From positions 432,850 to 496,849 of the forward strand of contig NZ_QBUG01000005.1 in the NCBI RefSeq assembly GCF_003058225.1: a stretch of DNA of 64,000 nucleotides, in the 5' to 3' direction. Of this stretch, positions 43,239-50,831 are shown piece by piece. Numbering within the stretch: position 1 is the first letter of the stretch; every line of letters starts with the position of its first letter. The translations under genes were made by a program, and so were the position numbers. Below the pieces are notes generated by a model, which did not search any database, had not been told where the DNA came from, and saw only the letters and a list, made by a program, of their open reading frames with translations. This stretch comes from Promicromonospora sp. AC04. GTDB taxonomy: Bacteria; Actinomycetota; Actinomycetes; Actinomycetales; Cellulomonadaceae.

Positions 43239-43377
43239 GATCGGCCCCTTGCTGAACTCCCCGAGCGAGGTCGGTCCCTTGCTGGACTCCCCGAACGAGA
43301 TCGGTCCCTTGCTGAACTCCCCGAACGAGATCGGTCCCTTGCTGAACTCCCCGAACGAGATCGGTCGTTTGCATCGA
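43239..43377 (+). repeat. Four and a half tandem 30-base repeats
   Basis: Units start at 43239, 43269, 43299, 43329 and 43359 (the last truncated at 19 bases). Units 3 and 4 are identical; units 1 and 2 differ by a few bases. The unit begins GATCGGTCCCTTGCTGAACT. Not CRISPR: there are no spacers. Confidence 0.9.
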
Positions 43378-43422
43378 GATCGGTCCATTAATTGACCGAT
43401 CTCGAAGCAAACGACCGACCTC
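43357..43422. terminator. Large hairpin grown from the 30-base repeat
   Basis: Arms 43357-43385 and 43394-43422 (29 bases, two mismatches) around an AT-rich 8-base loop. A further inverted copy of the repeat start lies at 43435-43452. It follows the APH gene, so a terminator is plausible. Confidence 0.65.
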
Positions 43423-43509
43423 AGACTGATCGCCCAGCAAAGGACCGATCTTGAGGCCTGCTGGGCGCTGAACCGATGAGTCCGGGGCGCCGTCGTCGTC
43501 CTATAGGGC

Positions 43510-44301
43510 ATGACTCACTACGCCACCACCAGCCAGGGCGACCGTGTCGCCTACGACCTGTACGGAGGCTCCGGCCCCGCGCTCGTGTTCGTCGCCGGCG
43601 CCGGGCCGTACCGTGCAGTCGACCCGATCACCACGCCCACGGCGCGGCTCGTCGCCGACGCCGGGCTGACCGCCGTCGTGTTCGACCGGCTCGGGCGTGG
43701 GGAGAGCCCCGCCGACGGTCGGCTCGACCTGGAGCGCGAGCTCGCGGCGGTCGCCGCGATGATCGACGTAGCGGGCGGGTCCGCCGTGCTGTGCGGCCAC
43801 TCCTCCGGGTGCTCCATCTCGCTCGCGGCGGCCGACGCCGGGTTACCCGTCGACGGCCTCGCCCTCTGGGAGGCACCCCTGGGCGAGCCCGCCGACAAGA
43901 CCCGGACCTGGGCCGACGAGATCCTGCGACACCTCGACGCCGAGGACTACGTGGGAGCCACCGAGAAGTACATGGAGGACATGCCGCCGGAGTGGCTGGC
44001 GGGCATGAAGTCCGCGCCGGACTGGCCGGAGAGCGCGAAGTCGTCGCGAAGCCAGCGCGCCGACGCGCAGTCGCTCGCGTGGGCGCAGCAGGCGCTGGAG
44101 GACGGCACCCTCGACATCACCGTCCCGGTGCTCGCCATGTACGGGACGGCGACCTTCCCCGAGATGCCCGTGGCGGCGGCGAGCATCGTGGCGTCGGTCG
44201 AGCAGGGCGCGGAGAAGGAGCTGCCGGGCGCGATGCACAGCTGGGAGCCGGAGCCGATGGCCGCGGAGCTCGCGGCGTTCGCGCGGGCATGCGCCGGTTA
44301 A
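43510..44301 (+). CDS. Alpha/beta hydrolase
   Basis: 263 residues. Nucleophile elbow CGHSSGC (Gly-His-Ser-Ser-Gly), and the catalytic His in AMHSWEP near the C-terminus. An FDRLGRGES segment is typical of soluble alpha/beta hydrolases. It is intracellular, with no signal peptide. The substrate is unknown. The second acid residue is not certain. Confidence 0.88.
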   Translation: MTHYATTSQGDRVAYDLYGGSGPALVFVAGAGPYRAVDPITTPTARLVADAGLTAVVFDRLGRGESPADGRLDLERELAAVAAMIDVAGGSAVLCGHSSGCSISLAAADAGLPVDGLALWEAPLGEPADKTRTWADEILRHLDAEDYVGATEKYMEDMPPEWLAGMKSAPDWPESAKSSRSQRADAQSLAWAQQALEDGTLDITVPVLAMYGTATFPEMPVAAASIVASVEQGAEKELPGAMHSWEPEPMAAELAAFARACAG

Positions 44302-44330
44302 GGGTCGGATGTGCACTTCACCCGTTCCGG

Positions 44331-44336
44331 TACGGT
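44331..44336 (+). promoter_or_regulatory. -10 element of leaderless PemK-like gene 1
   Basis: TACGGT, 7 bases before the GTG at 44344. Confidence 0.5.
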
Positions 44337-44343
44337 TTCGGGC

Positions 44344-44775
44344 GTGACCTTCGCATCAGACAACAGCTACCCCGGCGACTTCGACGGTGAAGTCCACCCG
44401 ATCTACAACCCCGAGCTGGACGGTGACCCGGATCCCGGCGAGGTGGTCTGGACCTGGGTCCCGTACGAGGAGGACCACAGCCAGGGCAAGGACCGCCCCG
44501 TGCTGCTCGTGGGCAAGGACGGTCCCTGGCTGCTCGGACTCCAGCTCACCAGCCAGGACCACGACCGCGACGCGCTGCAGGAGGCACGGGCCGGCCGCAT
44601 CTGGATGGACGTCGGCACCGGGCGCTGGGACAGCTCGGGCCGCGACTCGGAGGTCCGCATCAACCGCGTCATCCGCATCGACCCCGACGACGTGCGCCGC
44701 GAGGGCGACATCCTGGCGGAGGACGTCTTCAACGACGTCGTGAAGTACATGGACCGGGCGCTCGACCTCACCTGA
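44344..44775 (+). CDS. PemK/MazF-family toxin-like protein, copy 1
   Basis: 143 residues. GEVVWTWVPYEEDHSQGKDR, then PVLLVGKDGPWLL and LQLTSQDHDRD, match the actinobacterial PemK/MazF-like fold, in which the 'KDRPVL' strand corresponds to the MazF core. The end RVIRIDPDDVRREG is also typical. MazF toxins are endoribonucleases with a cognate antitoxin. None is adjacent and the neighbours are a hydrolase and a paralogue, so toxin activity is unproven. GTG start, leaderless. Confidence 0.8.
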   Translation: MTFASDNSYPGDFDGEVHPIYNPELDGDPDPGEVVWTWVPYEEDHSQGKDRPVLLVGKDGPWLLGLQLTSQDHDRDALQEARAGRIWMDVGTGRWDSSGRDSEVRINRVIRIDPDDVRREGDILAEDVFNDVVKYMDRALDLT

Positions 44776-44866
44776 TCCGGCCCTGATCGGGCCTGATCCG
44801 GGCTTGATCCGCCCTGGTCGGCACCGCCCGGCGTCGGCCCGCTCTGCTTGCGGGACGACGCCGGGC

Positions 44867-44872
44867 TACCCT
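44867..44872 (+). promoter_or_regulatory. -10 element of leaderless PemK-like gene 2
   Basis: TACCCT, 7 bases before the GTG at 44880. The preceding 44,772-44,822 is a run of short degenerate CCTGATC repeats. Confidence 0.5.
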
Positions 44873-44879
44873 GCCGTCC

Positions 44880-45431
44880 GTGACTCAGAACCCGTGGATC
44901 AAGCTGCTCGGCGACGTCGTCGAGGCCGTCGCGCGCGCCGCCTTCGACCAGGACGACCGCCCGAGCGGCGACCGGCCCGCATCCGGGCCCAAGCCGCGGG
45001 CGCCCCGCCCGGCGTCGGGCCGCGACCTCCCCGAGACCGACGGCTACCCCGGCGACTTCGAGGGACGCGTCAAGCCCGTCTACCGCCCCGAGCTGGACGG
45101 CGAGCCCGACCCCGGTGAGGTCGTGTGGTCGTGGGTCCCCTATGAAGAAGATCACAGCCAGGGCAAGGACCGGCCGGTGCTGATCGTGGGCAACGACGGC
45201 CCCTGGCTCCTCGCGCTGCAGCTCACCAGCCAGGACCATGACCGCGACGCCGAGCAGGAGGCCCGCGCCGGCCGCACCTGGATGGACATCGGCACCGGCT
45301 CCTGGGACAGCTCCGGCCGCCCCTCCGAGGTGCGCCTCAACCGCGTGATCCGCATCCACCCGGACGCCGTGCGCCGCGAGGGCGCCATCCTGGACCGGGC
45401 GGTCTTCGACGACGTCGTGGCCGCGCTCTGA
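44880..45431 (+). CDS. PemK/MazF-family toxin-like protein, copy 2
   Basis: 183 residues. A 50-residue N-terminal extension (amphipathic helix WIKLLGDVVEAVARA, then Pro/Arg-rich) precedes the same domain as copy 1; the shared segments PYEEDHSQGKDRPVL and LQLTSQDHDRDA are nearly identical. A tandem duplication followed by divergence is clear. Each copy has its own leaderless promoter, so they can be expressed separately. Confidence 0.8.
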   Translation: MTQNPWIKLLGDVVEAVARAAFDQDDRPSGDRPASGPKPRAPRPASGRDLPETDGYPGDFEGRVKPVYRPELDGEPDPGEVVWSWVPYEEDHSQGKDRPVLIVGNDGPWLLALQLTSQDHDRDAEQEARAGRTWMDIGTGSWDSSGRPSEVRLNRVIRIHPDAVRREGAILDRAVFDDVVAAL

Positions 45432-45442
45432 CGCTCCGCCCG

Positions 45443-45489
45443 ACGTGTCAGGCCCTCGGATCACTCGGGTGACCTGGGGTCTGACGCGT
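45443..45489. terminator. Imperfect inverted repeat between convergent genes
   Basis: About 20-base arms with four or so mismatches around a CGG centre, between the PemK-like stop (45431) and the antiporter stop (45500). Confidence 0.5.
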
Positions 45490-45499
45490 TCGACCGGGG

Positions 45500-46621
45500 C
45501 TAGGGCTGGACCGAGACCACCAGGAACGCGGCCAGCAGCACCAGGTGCACCACGCCGTGCAGCGTGTTGGCCCGGCCGGGCGCGATGCTCAGCATCGCCA
45601 CCACCACCGAGACCGCGAGCAGCACGATCTGCGTCGGGTCGAGGCCGAGCGTGAGCGGCCCGCCCATCCAGATCATCGCGACGGCGATGGTCGGGATGGT
45701 CAGGCCGATCGACGCCATCGCGGAGCCGTAGGCGAGGTTCAGGCTGGTCTGCACGCGGTCGCGCAGGGCGTTGCGGACCGCGGCGATCGACTCGGGCGCG
45801 AGCACGAGGAACGCGATCACCACACCGACGACGCCGTAGGGCAGGCCGGCCGCCTCCACCCCGTGCTCGATGGTCGGGGAGAGCATCTTGGCCAGGAAGA
45901 CCACGGAGACCAGCGAGACCAGGAGCAGCGCGACGCTGAACCAGGCCTCCCTGACGGGGGGCGGGTCGGCGTGGTCGTCGCCGTCCTCGTCGAGGAGGCC
46001 CGTGACCCGGCCGTACTCGTCGCTGGAGACGGGCAGGAAGAAGTCGCGGTGCCGCACCGTCTGCGTGAACACGAACGCCCCGTAGAGCAGCGCCGACGCC
46101 ACGGCCGCGAAGCCCAGCTGGAAGGCCGTGTAGGCGCCGCCGTCCGCCGAGGTCGTGAAGCGGGGCAGGACCAGGGTGACCGTGGCCAGCGCGACCACCG
46201 TGGCCAGCGCCGACCCGGTGCCCGAGGCGTTGAAGCTCACCAGGTGGTGCTTGCTGGCCCCCACGAGCAGGGAGAGCCCGACGATCCCGTTGAACGTGAT
46301 CATCACGGCGGCGAAGACCGTGTCGCGGGCGTACGTGCTCGCCGCGTCGCCGCCGCTGCTCATCAGCATCAGGATCAGCCCCACCTCGATAACGGTCACC
46401 GCCACCGCGAGGATGAGGGAGCCGAACGGCTCGCCGACCTTGTGCGCCACCACCTCCGCGTGGTGGACCGCCGCGAGCACCGCGCCGACCAGCGCCGCGC
46501 CGATCGCAGCCAGGATCGCCGGATGGTCGTGGTTGCTCCACGTGACCACGAGGAGCACCAGGGCAAGGATCGGGACCACCATGGTCCACTGGAAGCGGCC
46601 TCTCAGCGTCCTGGTCCTCAT
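45500..46621 (-). CDS. Calcium:proton antiporter (ChaA/CAX-like)
   Basis: 373 residues, about eleven membrane helices. Two alpha repeats are visible: one around AVTVIEVGLILMLM and the mirrored one around VLAPESIAAVRNALRD, each with the acidic residue needed for cation exchange. An acidic loop (DEDGDDHADPP) lies between. It exports Ca2+ (or Na+/K+) against protons. The ATG at 46621 is chosen because TAGAAT (46629-46634, minus strand) lies 7 bases upstream; an ATG at 46645 is an alternative. Confidence 0.9.
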   Translation of the reverse strand: MRTRTLRGRFQWTMVVPILALVLLVVTWSNHDHPAILAAIGAALVGAVLAAVHHAEVVAHKVGEPFGSLILAVAVTVIEVGLILMLMSSGGDAASTYARDTVFAAVMITFNGIVGLSLLVGASKHHLVSFNASGTGSALATVVALATVTLVLPRFTTSADGGAYTAFQLGFAAVASALLYGAFVFTQTVRHRDFFLPVSSDEYGRVTGLLDEDGDDHADPPPVREAWFSVALLLVSLVSVVFLAKMLSPTIEHGVEAAGLPYGVVGVVIAFLVLAPESIAAVRNALRDRVQTSLNLAYGSAMASIGLTIPTIAVAMIWMGGPLTLGLDPTQIVLLAVSVVVAMLSIAPGRANTLHGVVHLVLLAAFLVVSVQP

Positions 46622-46628
46622 GGGTCGG

Positions 46629-46634
46629 ATTCTA
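46629..46634 (-). promoter_or_regulatory. -10 element of leaderless antiporter gene
   Basis: TAGAAT on the minus strand, 7 bases before the ATG at 46621. Confidence 0.5.
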
Positions 46635-46721
46635 AGGTGCCTCATCAGAACGTTTCGGGGCCGACGGCGGCCGTAGCCGGTGTCACACCCAGCCCGCTCC
46701 ACGAGGCGCCCGGGCCTCTGG

Positions 46722-46727
46722 TAATCT
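46722..46727 (+). promoter_or_regulatory. -10 element of rpsT
   Basis: TAATCT fits the -10 consensus and would give a 5' UTR of about 130 bases, which is long compared with the leaderless neighbours. Confidence 0.45.
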
Positions 46728-46762
46728 TGGAGGTCGCGTGTCCGCCCAGGTCGGCGGGCACA

Positions 46763-46810
46763 GTCGCAGCTCCTCTCCACGGGTCCCCACCCCAGTCCCG
46801 GAACTGCGAC
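46763..46810 (+). promoter_or_regulatory. rpsT 5' UTR hairpin, possible S20 autoregulation site
   Basis: Arms 46763-46773 and 46800-46810 pair at 10 of 11 positions. S20 represses its own translation in Escherichia coli, so a structured leader is reasonable here, but binding is inference. Confidence 0.35.
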
Positions 46811-46865
46811 CGCCCTCTACGACCTATCCGCTCGCCATAAGGCGAACACACCAGGAAGTCCACTC

Positions 46866-47126
46866 GTGGCAAACATCAAGTCCCAGATGAAGCGCATCAA
46901 GACGAACGAGAAGGCTCGTCTGCGCAACAAGTCCGTCAAGTCGGAGCTGAAGACCCAGGTGCGCAAGGTGCGCGAGGCCGTCGCAGCCGGCGACAAGGAG
47001 ACCGCGACGGTCGCCCTTGCCACCGCGTCGCGCAAGCTCGACAAGGCTGTCGCCAAGGGCGTCATCCACGCGAACCAGGCCGCGAACCGCAAGTCGGCCA
47101 TCGCGAAGTCGGTCGCGGCTCTCTGA
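46866..47126 (+). CDS. rpsT: 30S ribosomal protein S20
   Basis: 86 residues, typical length. The Lys/Arg-rich N-terminus ([20 protein letters not shown]) and [19 protein letters not shown] are diagnostic. GTG start with AGGAAG upstream. It is convergent with holA, the conserved arrangement in Actinobacteria, and is followed by a classic terminator. Confidence 0.99.
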   Translation: MANIKSQMKRIKTNEKARLRNKSVKSELKTQVRKVREAVAAGDKETATVALATASRKLDKAVAKGVIHANQAANRKSAIAKSVAAL

Positions 47127-47139
47127 GCCCACTTCGTCG

Positions 47140-47173
47140 GACGCCGTTCGCCCCTCGGGCGGACGGCGTCTTT
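47140..47173 (+). terminator. Intrinsic terminator of rpsT
   Basis: A GACGCCGT...ACGGCGTC hairpin (47140-47170) with one mismatch, followed by TTT. The only element in the window with even a short T-run. Confidence 0.8.
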
Positions 47174-47199
47174 CGTGTGCCCGGAGCCGTCCAGCGCCG

Positions 47200-48213
47200 T
47201 CAGGAGCGGCGGGAGCGCGCAATCGTCATGACCGCGCGCTCCACGGCGAACACCGGGTCCCTTGCCTCACCCTTCACGTCGGCATCGGCCTGCGCGACGG
47301 CGGAGATCGCCGTCGCCAAGCCCTCCGGCGTCCAGCTGCGCAGGTCCCGGCGGGCGCGGTCCACCTGCCAGGGCGCCATGCCCAGGTCCCGCGCCGAGAG
47401 CCCGCCGCCCCGCATCGAGGCGACCTTCGCCAGGTTCCGCAGGCGCAGCGCCAGGGCCGCGACGATCGGCACCGGATCCAGACCCGTGTCCAGCGCGTGC
47501 CGCAGGAGGGCGACGGCGCCACCGGCGTCGCCGTCCACCGCGGCGTCGGCCACCCGGAAGCCCGTGGCCTCGACTCGACCGCCGTAGTACCGGTCCACGG
47601 TGGTGGCCGTGATGGTGCCCGTCGTGTCGGCGATCAGCTGCGCGCAGGCCGACGCGAGCTCCCGCAGGTCGCTGCCGAGGGCGTCCACGAGGGCGCGCAC
47701 GGCCTCGGCGTCGGCCCGCCGCCGTGCGGCCTTGAACTCCCCCACCACGAACGACGCCTTCTCCGCATCCTTCGTCACCGGTTCGCAGACCATGACCGGC
47801 GCGCCCGAGCCCGTGATGGTGTCGAGCATCTTCTTGCCGCGCTGCCCGCCGCCGTGCACCACGACGACGGTGGTCTCCTCGTCCGGCGTGCTGACGTACG
47901 CGATGAGGTCGGCCATCAGGTCCTCGGTGCCCGACTCCGTCGACCGGACCACCACCACCTTGGCCTCGCCGAACAGGGACGGGCTCGCCGCGACCATCAG
48001 CTGGCCCCTGCCGTACGTCGCCCCCTCCAGCTCGACCTTCTCGACCTCGGGGTCGCGCTCTCGCACGAGCCGCACGACGCCGTCCACCGCCCGCTCCGTC
48101 AGGAGCGGCTCGGCCCCGCGCACGAGCACGATCGGAGCCACCGTGGGCTCGTCCCAGCTACGGCCGGAGGGAGCGGTGGCGGTACGGCGCTTGGTCGCGG
48201 GAGGCACGGACAC
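47200..48213 (-). CDS. holA: DNA polymerase III delta subunit
   Basis: 337 residues from the GTG at 48213 (346 if the GTG at 48240 is used). Segments IVLVRGAEPLLTERAV (N-terminal), the central AAA-like domain and GRVEATGFRVADAAVDGDAG, then LRLRNLAKV, fit the HolA/delta family. Delta opens the beta clamp during loading. In most Actinobacteria it directly follows comEC; here three other genes intervene. Confidence 0.94.
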   Translation of the reverse strand: MSVPPATKRRTATAPSGRSWDEPTVAPIVLVRGAEPLLTERAVDGVVRLVRERDPEVEKVELEGATYGRGQLMVAASPSLFGEAKVVVVRSTESGTEDLMADLIAYVSTPDEETTVVVVHGGGQRGKKMLDTITGSGAPVMVCEPVTKDAEKASFVVGEFKAARRRADAEAVRALVDALGSDLRELASACAQLIADTTGTITATTVDRYYGGRVEATGFRVADAAVDGDAGGAVALLRHALDTGLDPVPIVAALALRLRNLAKVASMRGGGLSARDLGMAPWQVDRARRDLRSWTPEGLATAISAVAQADADVKGEARDPVFAVERAVMTIARSRRS

Positions 48214-48279
48214 AGCCTGCCACGCACCACCGACAGTCACCCCCAGAGCGGCCCTCGGAACTACCCCAGAGCCAGGGAG

Positions 48280-49104
48280 CTACTCCCAGAGCAGGTCGGC
48301 CAGCGCCATCCGCCCGCCGTCGGTCCACGCGTTCGCGATCACGCACGCGCCCGCGTCGGCGCAGTCCACCGCACCCCCGCCGACGAGCTGGATCTCCCGC
48401 TTCACCGGGAGCCGCGTGACCACGGAGCCCGAGCGATCGGCGACCACCCGTTTCCCGTCGTCGTACAGGCAGTTGTCCCCGTCCACGCCGCCGCCCGCTG
48501 CCGTGGCGCACTGCACGATACGTACGGCCGCACCGGGCGCATAGCCCTTCCCCGTCACGGTGACGCGGCCGTCGTCGCCGTCGAGCTGTTGCTCGGACAG
48601 CTCGAGCGTCGGCGCGTCCGGCGGCTCCGCCCCGCCGGGCAGCGGGGCCGGTGCCGCCGCGAGCACCCGGTCCGACAGGTCCGCGACGGCCAGCGTGCAC
48701 GGGTCGCCCGTGCAGTCCACCTCGGAGACAGCGCCGACGTTGACGAACGCCCTCGCCTGCCGCGTCGCCGAGATCCGGCCGTCCTCGTCCGCGACCACCT
48801 GTTCGCTGGTCGACATGTCGCAGTCGTCGAGGGCGCTCGCGCCCGCCGTCGTGCCGCCCGTGCACTGGACCAGGTACTGGTTGCCGCCCGAAAAGCCCGT
48901 GCCGCGCACCAGCCAGGCACTACCGGTGGCCCGGACGGTGATGGTCGGGTCGTCCTGACCTGCCGGGCCGTCCGACGCCGTCGGGCTCGCCTCGGGTGTG
49001 CTCGTCGCCCCGGTCTCCTGCGTCTCCGGGGCCCCCGGGGCCGCGGTGCACGCGGCCAGCAGGAGCACGACGGCGGCAACCGGCGCGAGCAGGCGCGCGC
49101 GCAT
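48280..49104 (-). CDS. Lipoprotein with two neocarzinostatin-like immunoglobulin-fold domains
   Basis: 274 residues. The signal peptide ends in a lipobox-like LLLAAC (Cys as lipid anchor). After a Ser/Thr/Pro linker come two domains (about 53-150 and about 172-274), each with VxxxGxGF/Y, a YLVQC or RIVQC strand and a paired disulfide (CTGDPC, CADAGAC). This matches the actinobacterial neocarzinostatin-like family, often an adhesion or ligand-binding fold. The start overlaps the upstream stop (TGATG). It is the last gene of the secreted trio. Confidence 0.75.
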   Translation of the reverse strand: MRARLLAPVAAVVLLLAACTAAPGAPETQETGATSTPEASPTASDGPAGQDDPTITVRATGSAWLVRGTGFSGGNQYLVQCTGGTTAGASALDDCDMSTSEQVVADEDGRISATRQARAFVNVGAVSEVDCTGDPCTLAVADLSDRVLAAAPAPLPGGAEPPDAPTLELSEQQLDGDDGRVTVTGKGYAPGAAVRIVQCATAAGGGVDGDNCLYDDGKRVVADRSGSVVTRLPVKREIQLVGGGAVDCADAGACVIANAWTDGGRMALADLLWE

Positions 49105-49793
49105 CACGGGTAACCCAGGTAGACGTCGATGCTGAGCGCGATCCGCCAGGACCAGGCACCACGGTTCCGCATCCAGCTCACTCCTTTGTCCCACACGTGG
49201 TACTCCTGCTCGAGGTAACAGGCGACGGCGTTGGTCTGGTTGAGCTCGCCCAGGTCGGTGCGGTACTGGCGGGCGTCGTTGGTGCCCGGGCTGCTCGCGC
49301 CCACGCGGACGTTCATGATCTGCGCGCAGTTGCCGCCGGCCGCCGACACGTACATCACGTGCGTGCCGTACCGCTCCGCCGAGAACCCCGACTCGCACGA
49401 CTCGCTGATCGCGTTGGAGTGGATGGGCAGGTGCAGGTCCGCGCCCAACCGGTTCGAGTTCGCGATGTTCGTCCTCGTCAGGCCGTTGCCGCGCACCACC
49501 TTGTAGCCCCGTTCCAGCAGGTTCATGTGGTCGGGGTCCTGCTGTGTCGCCGCGGAGACCGCCACCGCGTAGGAGTTCGCGTTCTCGCTGAACCCGTCGC
49601 AGCCGGTATTGGTGTGGCACACCGTGTCGCCGCGGTCGTGGCACGCCTGGGACAGGTAGACCACCTTGCCGTTCCAGCTGTCCGGCACGTACGTCACGTC
49701 GGCGGCCGCGGTCGGGGCCGCGGCAAGGAACCCGCCGGCGCCCAGGACGAGGACCGCGAGGACGGACACGAGCCTGCGAATCATCGCGCGCAT
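49104..49793 (-). CDS. Secreted Amidase_3-like protein (divergent N-acetylmuramoyl-L-alanine amidase)
   Basis: 229 residues with a signal peptide ending AAPTAAA. The candidate zinc ligands are a His in YLSQACHDRGD, a Glu in FSENANSYA and a His in HLPIHSNA; the last resembles the IHxN motif of Amidase_3 enzymes. The usual N-terminal DPGHGG is replaced, so this is a divergent member. Four or more extracellular cysteines suggest disulfides. The ATG at 49793 starts 5 bases after the upstream gene's stop. A role in wall cleavage is likely but unproven. Confidence 0.65.
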   Translation of the reverse strand: MRAMIRRLVSVLAVLVLGAGGFLAAAPTAAADVTYVPDSWNGKVVYLSQACHDRGDTVCHTNTGCDGFSENANSYAVAVSAATQQDPDHMNLLERGYKVVRGNGLTRTNIANSNRLGADLHLPIHSNAISESCESGFSAERYGTHVMYVSAAGGNCAQIMNVRVGASSPGTNDARQYRTDLGELNQTNAVACYLEQEYHVWDKGVSWMRNRGAWSWRIALSIDVYLGYP

Positions 49794-49798
49794 CCCCG

Positions 49799-50590
49799 TC
49801 AACCCAGGTCGATCGGCAGGTCGGTCGAGGCGCACATGTCCCCGCCGGTCGCGTACGCGAAGGCGAGACAGTCTCCGTCGAGCGTGAACCTCACCGAGTT
49901 GATGGCCCCGTTGCTGTGCGCCGTGAACAAGAGCGCCTGCCAGACGTCGCCCGGGTACACCCCGGCGTCGGACAGCGCCTGCTCGAACCCGGCGGCGACG
50001 TCGACCGTCGCCTCGCCCTTGGCGATCCGCACCTTGGTGTGCGGCAGGTTCGCGCCGGGGAGGTAGGACGCCAGGACCTCGTCGACCGCCTTCGCCAGCG
50101 TGGTGCCGGACGAGCTGCCCTCGACCGTCCGCGCGGTGGCGTGGACGCCCGCGCTCGGGCCGCAGCCCAGGTAGGGCGTGGTGCCGCCGTCGTCGGAACG
50201 CGGCCCCTCGGGGACGTCCGGGCAGGTCTCGTCGGGCGACACCGGGTCGTCCGCCACCGCCTCGGCGTCGAGCTCGGCGCGCTCCTTGCCCGACTTCTTG
50301 TCCATCCCGCCCACGACGACGGTCCAGCCGTCCAGCACCTCCGCCGACTCGTCGAGCCACTTCCCTGCGGCCGCCGGGTCCTGCGCGACGTCGACCCGCA
50401 CCGTCTGGTCGGCCTCGGAGACGTCGGTGACGAGCGACTCGCCCAGCAGCTCCTGCCGGAGCTCGAGCTGGGCGGTGGCCTGGTCCTTGCCTGCGGCGCT
50501 GAACGCAGCGGCCGGAACGAGCAGCGCGACCGCTGCGGTCACCGCGATGATCCGGCGATATCGCCGGGCGGTCAGTTTCAGATCGATCAC
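49799..50590 (-). CDS. Secreted/anchored protein, GerMN-like C-terminus
   Basis: 263 residues. One N-terminal membrane/signal helix (about 14-32) and a low-complexity middle with one cysteine pair region (CPDV, GCGP). The C-terminal part (about 165-263) is EVLASYLPGANLPHTKVRIA, then ATVDVAAGFEQAL and NSVRFTLDGDCL. This order resembles GerMN (sporulation/germination) domains, which bind or act at the wall. The GTG at 50590 has AGGGGG upstream. It is the first gene of the trio and probably controls it through the 240-base gap to comEC. Confidence 0.55.
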   Translation of the reverse strand: MIDLKLTARRYRRIIAVTAAVALLVPAAAFSAAGKDQATAQLELRQELLGESLVTDVSEADQTVRVDVAQDPAAAGKWLDESAEVLDGWTVVVGGMDKKSGKERAELDAEAVADDPVSPDETCPDVPEGPRSDDGGTTPYLGCGPSAGVHATARTVEGSSSGTTLAKAVDEVLASYLPGANLPHTKVRIAKGEATVDVAAGFEQALSDAGVYPGDVWQALLFTAHSNGAINSVRFTLDGDCLAFAYATGGDMCASTDLPIDLG

Positions 50591-50831
50591 GAAGCCCCCT
50601 GGTACGTGATGACGGAACTCCCTGTCATCACCCACGCTAAGGCCGCTGCCAGGATCCGCAACGTTTCGCAAAGTGTGGCACCCGCTGCGGACCTGCGCCG
50701 ATACGGCCCGGCGCAGGGCCAGCGGCGCTTTGGGCCGCCGTGAGCCGGGCGCAGGACGTGCGGCGCCTGGGCCACTGCAACCCGGGCCGAGGGCGCGGCG
50801 CCCGGACCACCACGACCCAGGCGCAGGGCGG

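Noticed and set aside
43239..43377. CRISPR-like array
   Set aside because: The 30-base units are directly adjacent with no spacers, and no cas gene is present.
43084..43440. Minus-strand frame with repeated GTDLVRGVQQ decapeptide
   Set aside because: It arises because the 30-base repeat is divisible by three; there is no plausible ribosome site, and it overlaps the end of the phosphotransferase gene and the hairpin.
44772..44822. Short CCTGATC repeats as regulatory array
   Set aside because: Degenerate, short and of irregular spacing; they do not differ clearly from chance in this context, so they are only mentioned in a feature.
45545..46840. 431-codon plus-strand frame opposite the antiporter
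   Set aside because: Antisense shadow of a recognised membrane protein gene, rich in Arg, His and Gln.
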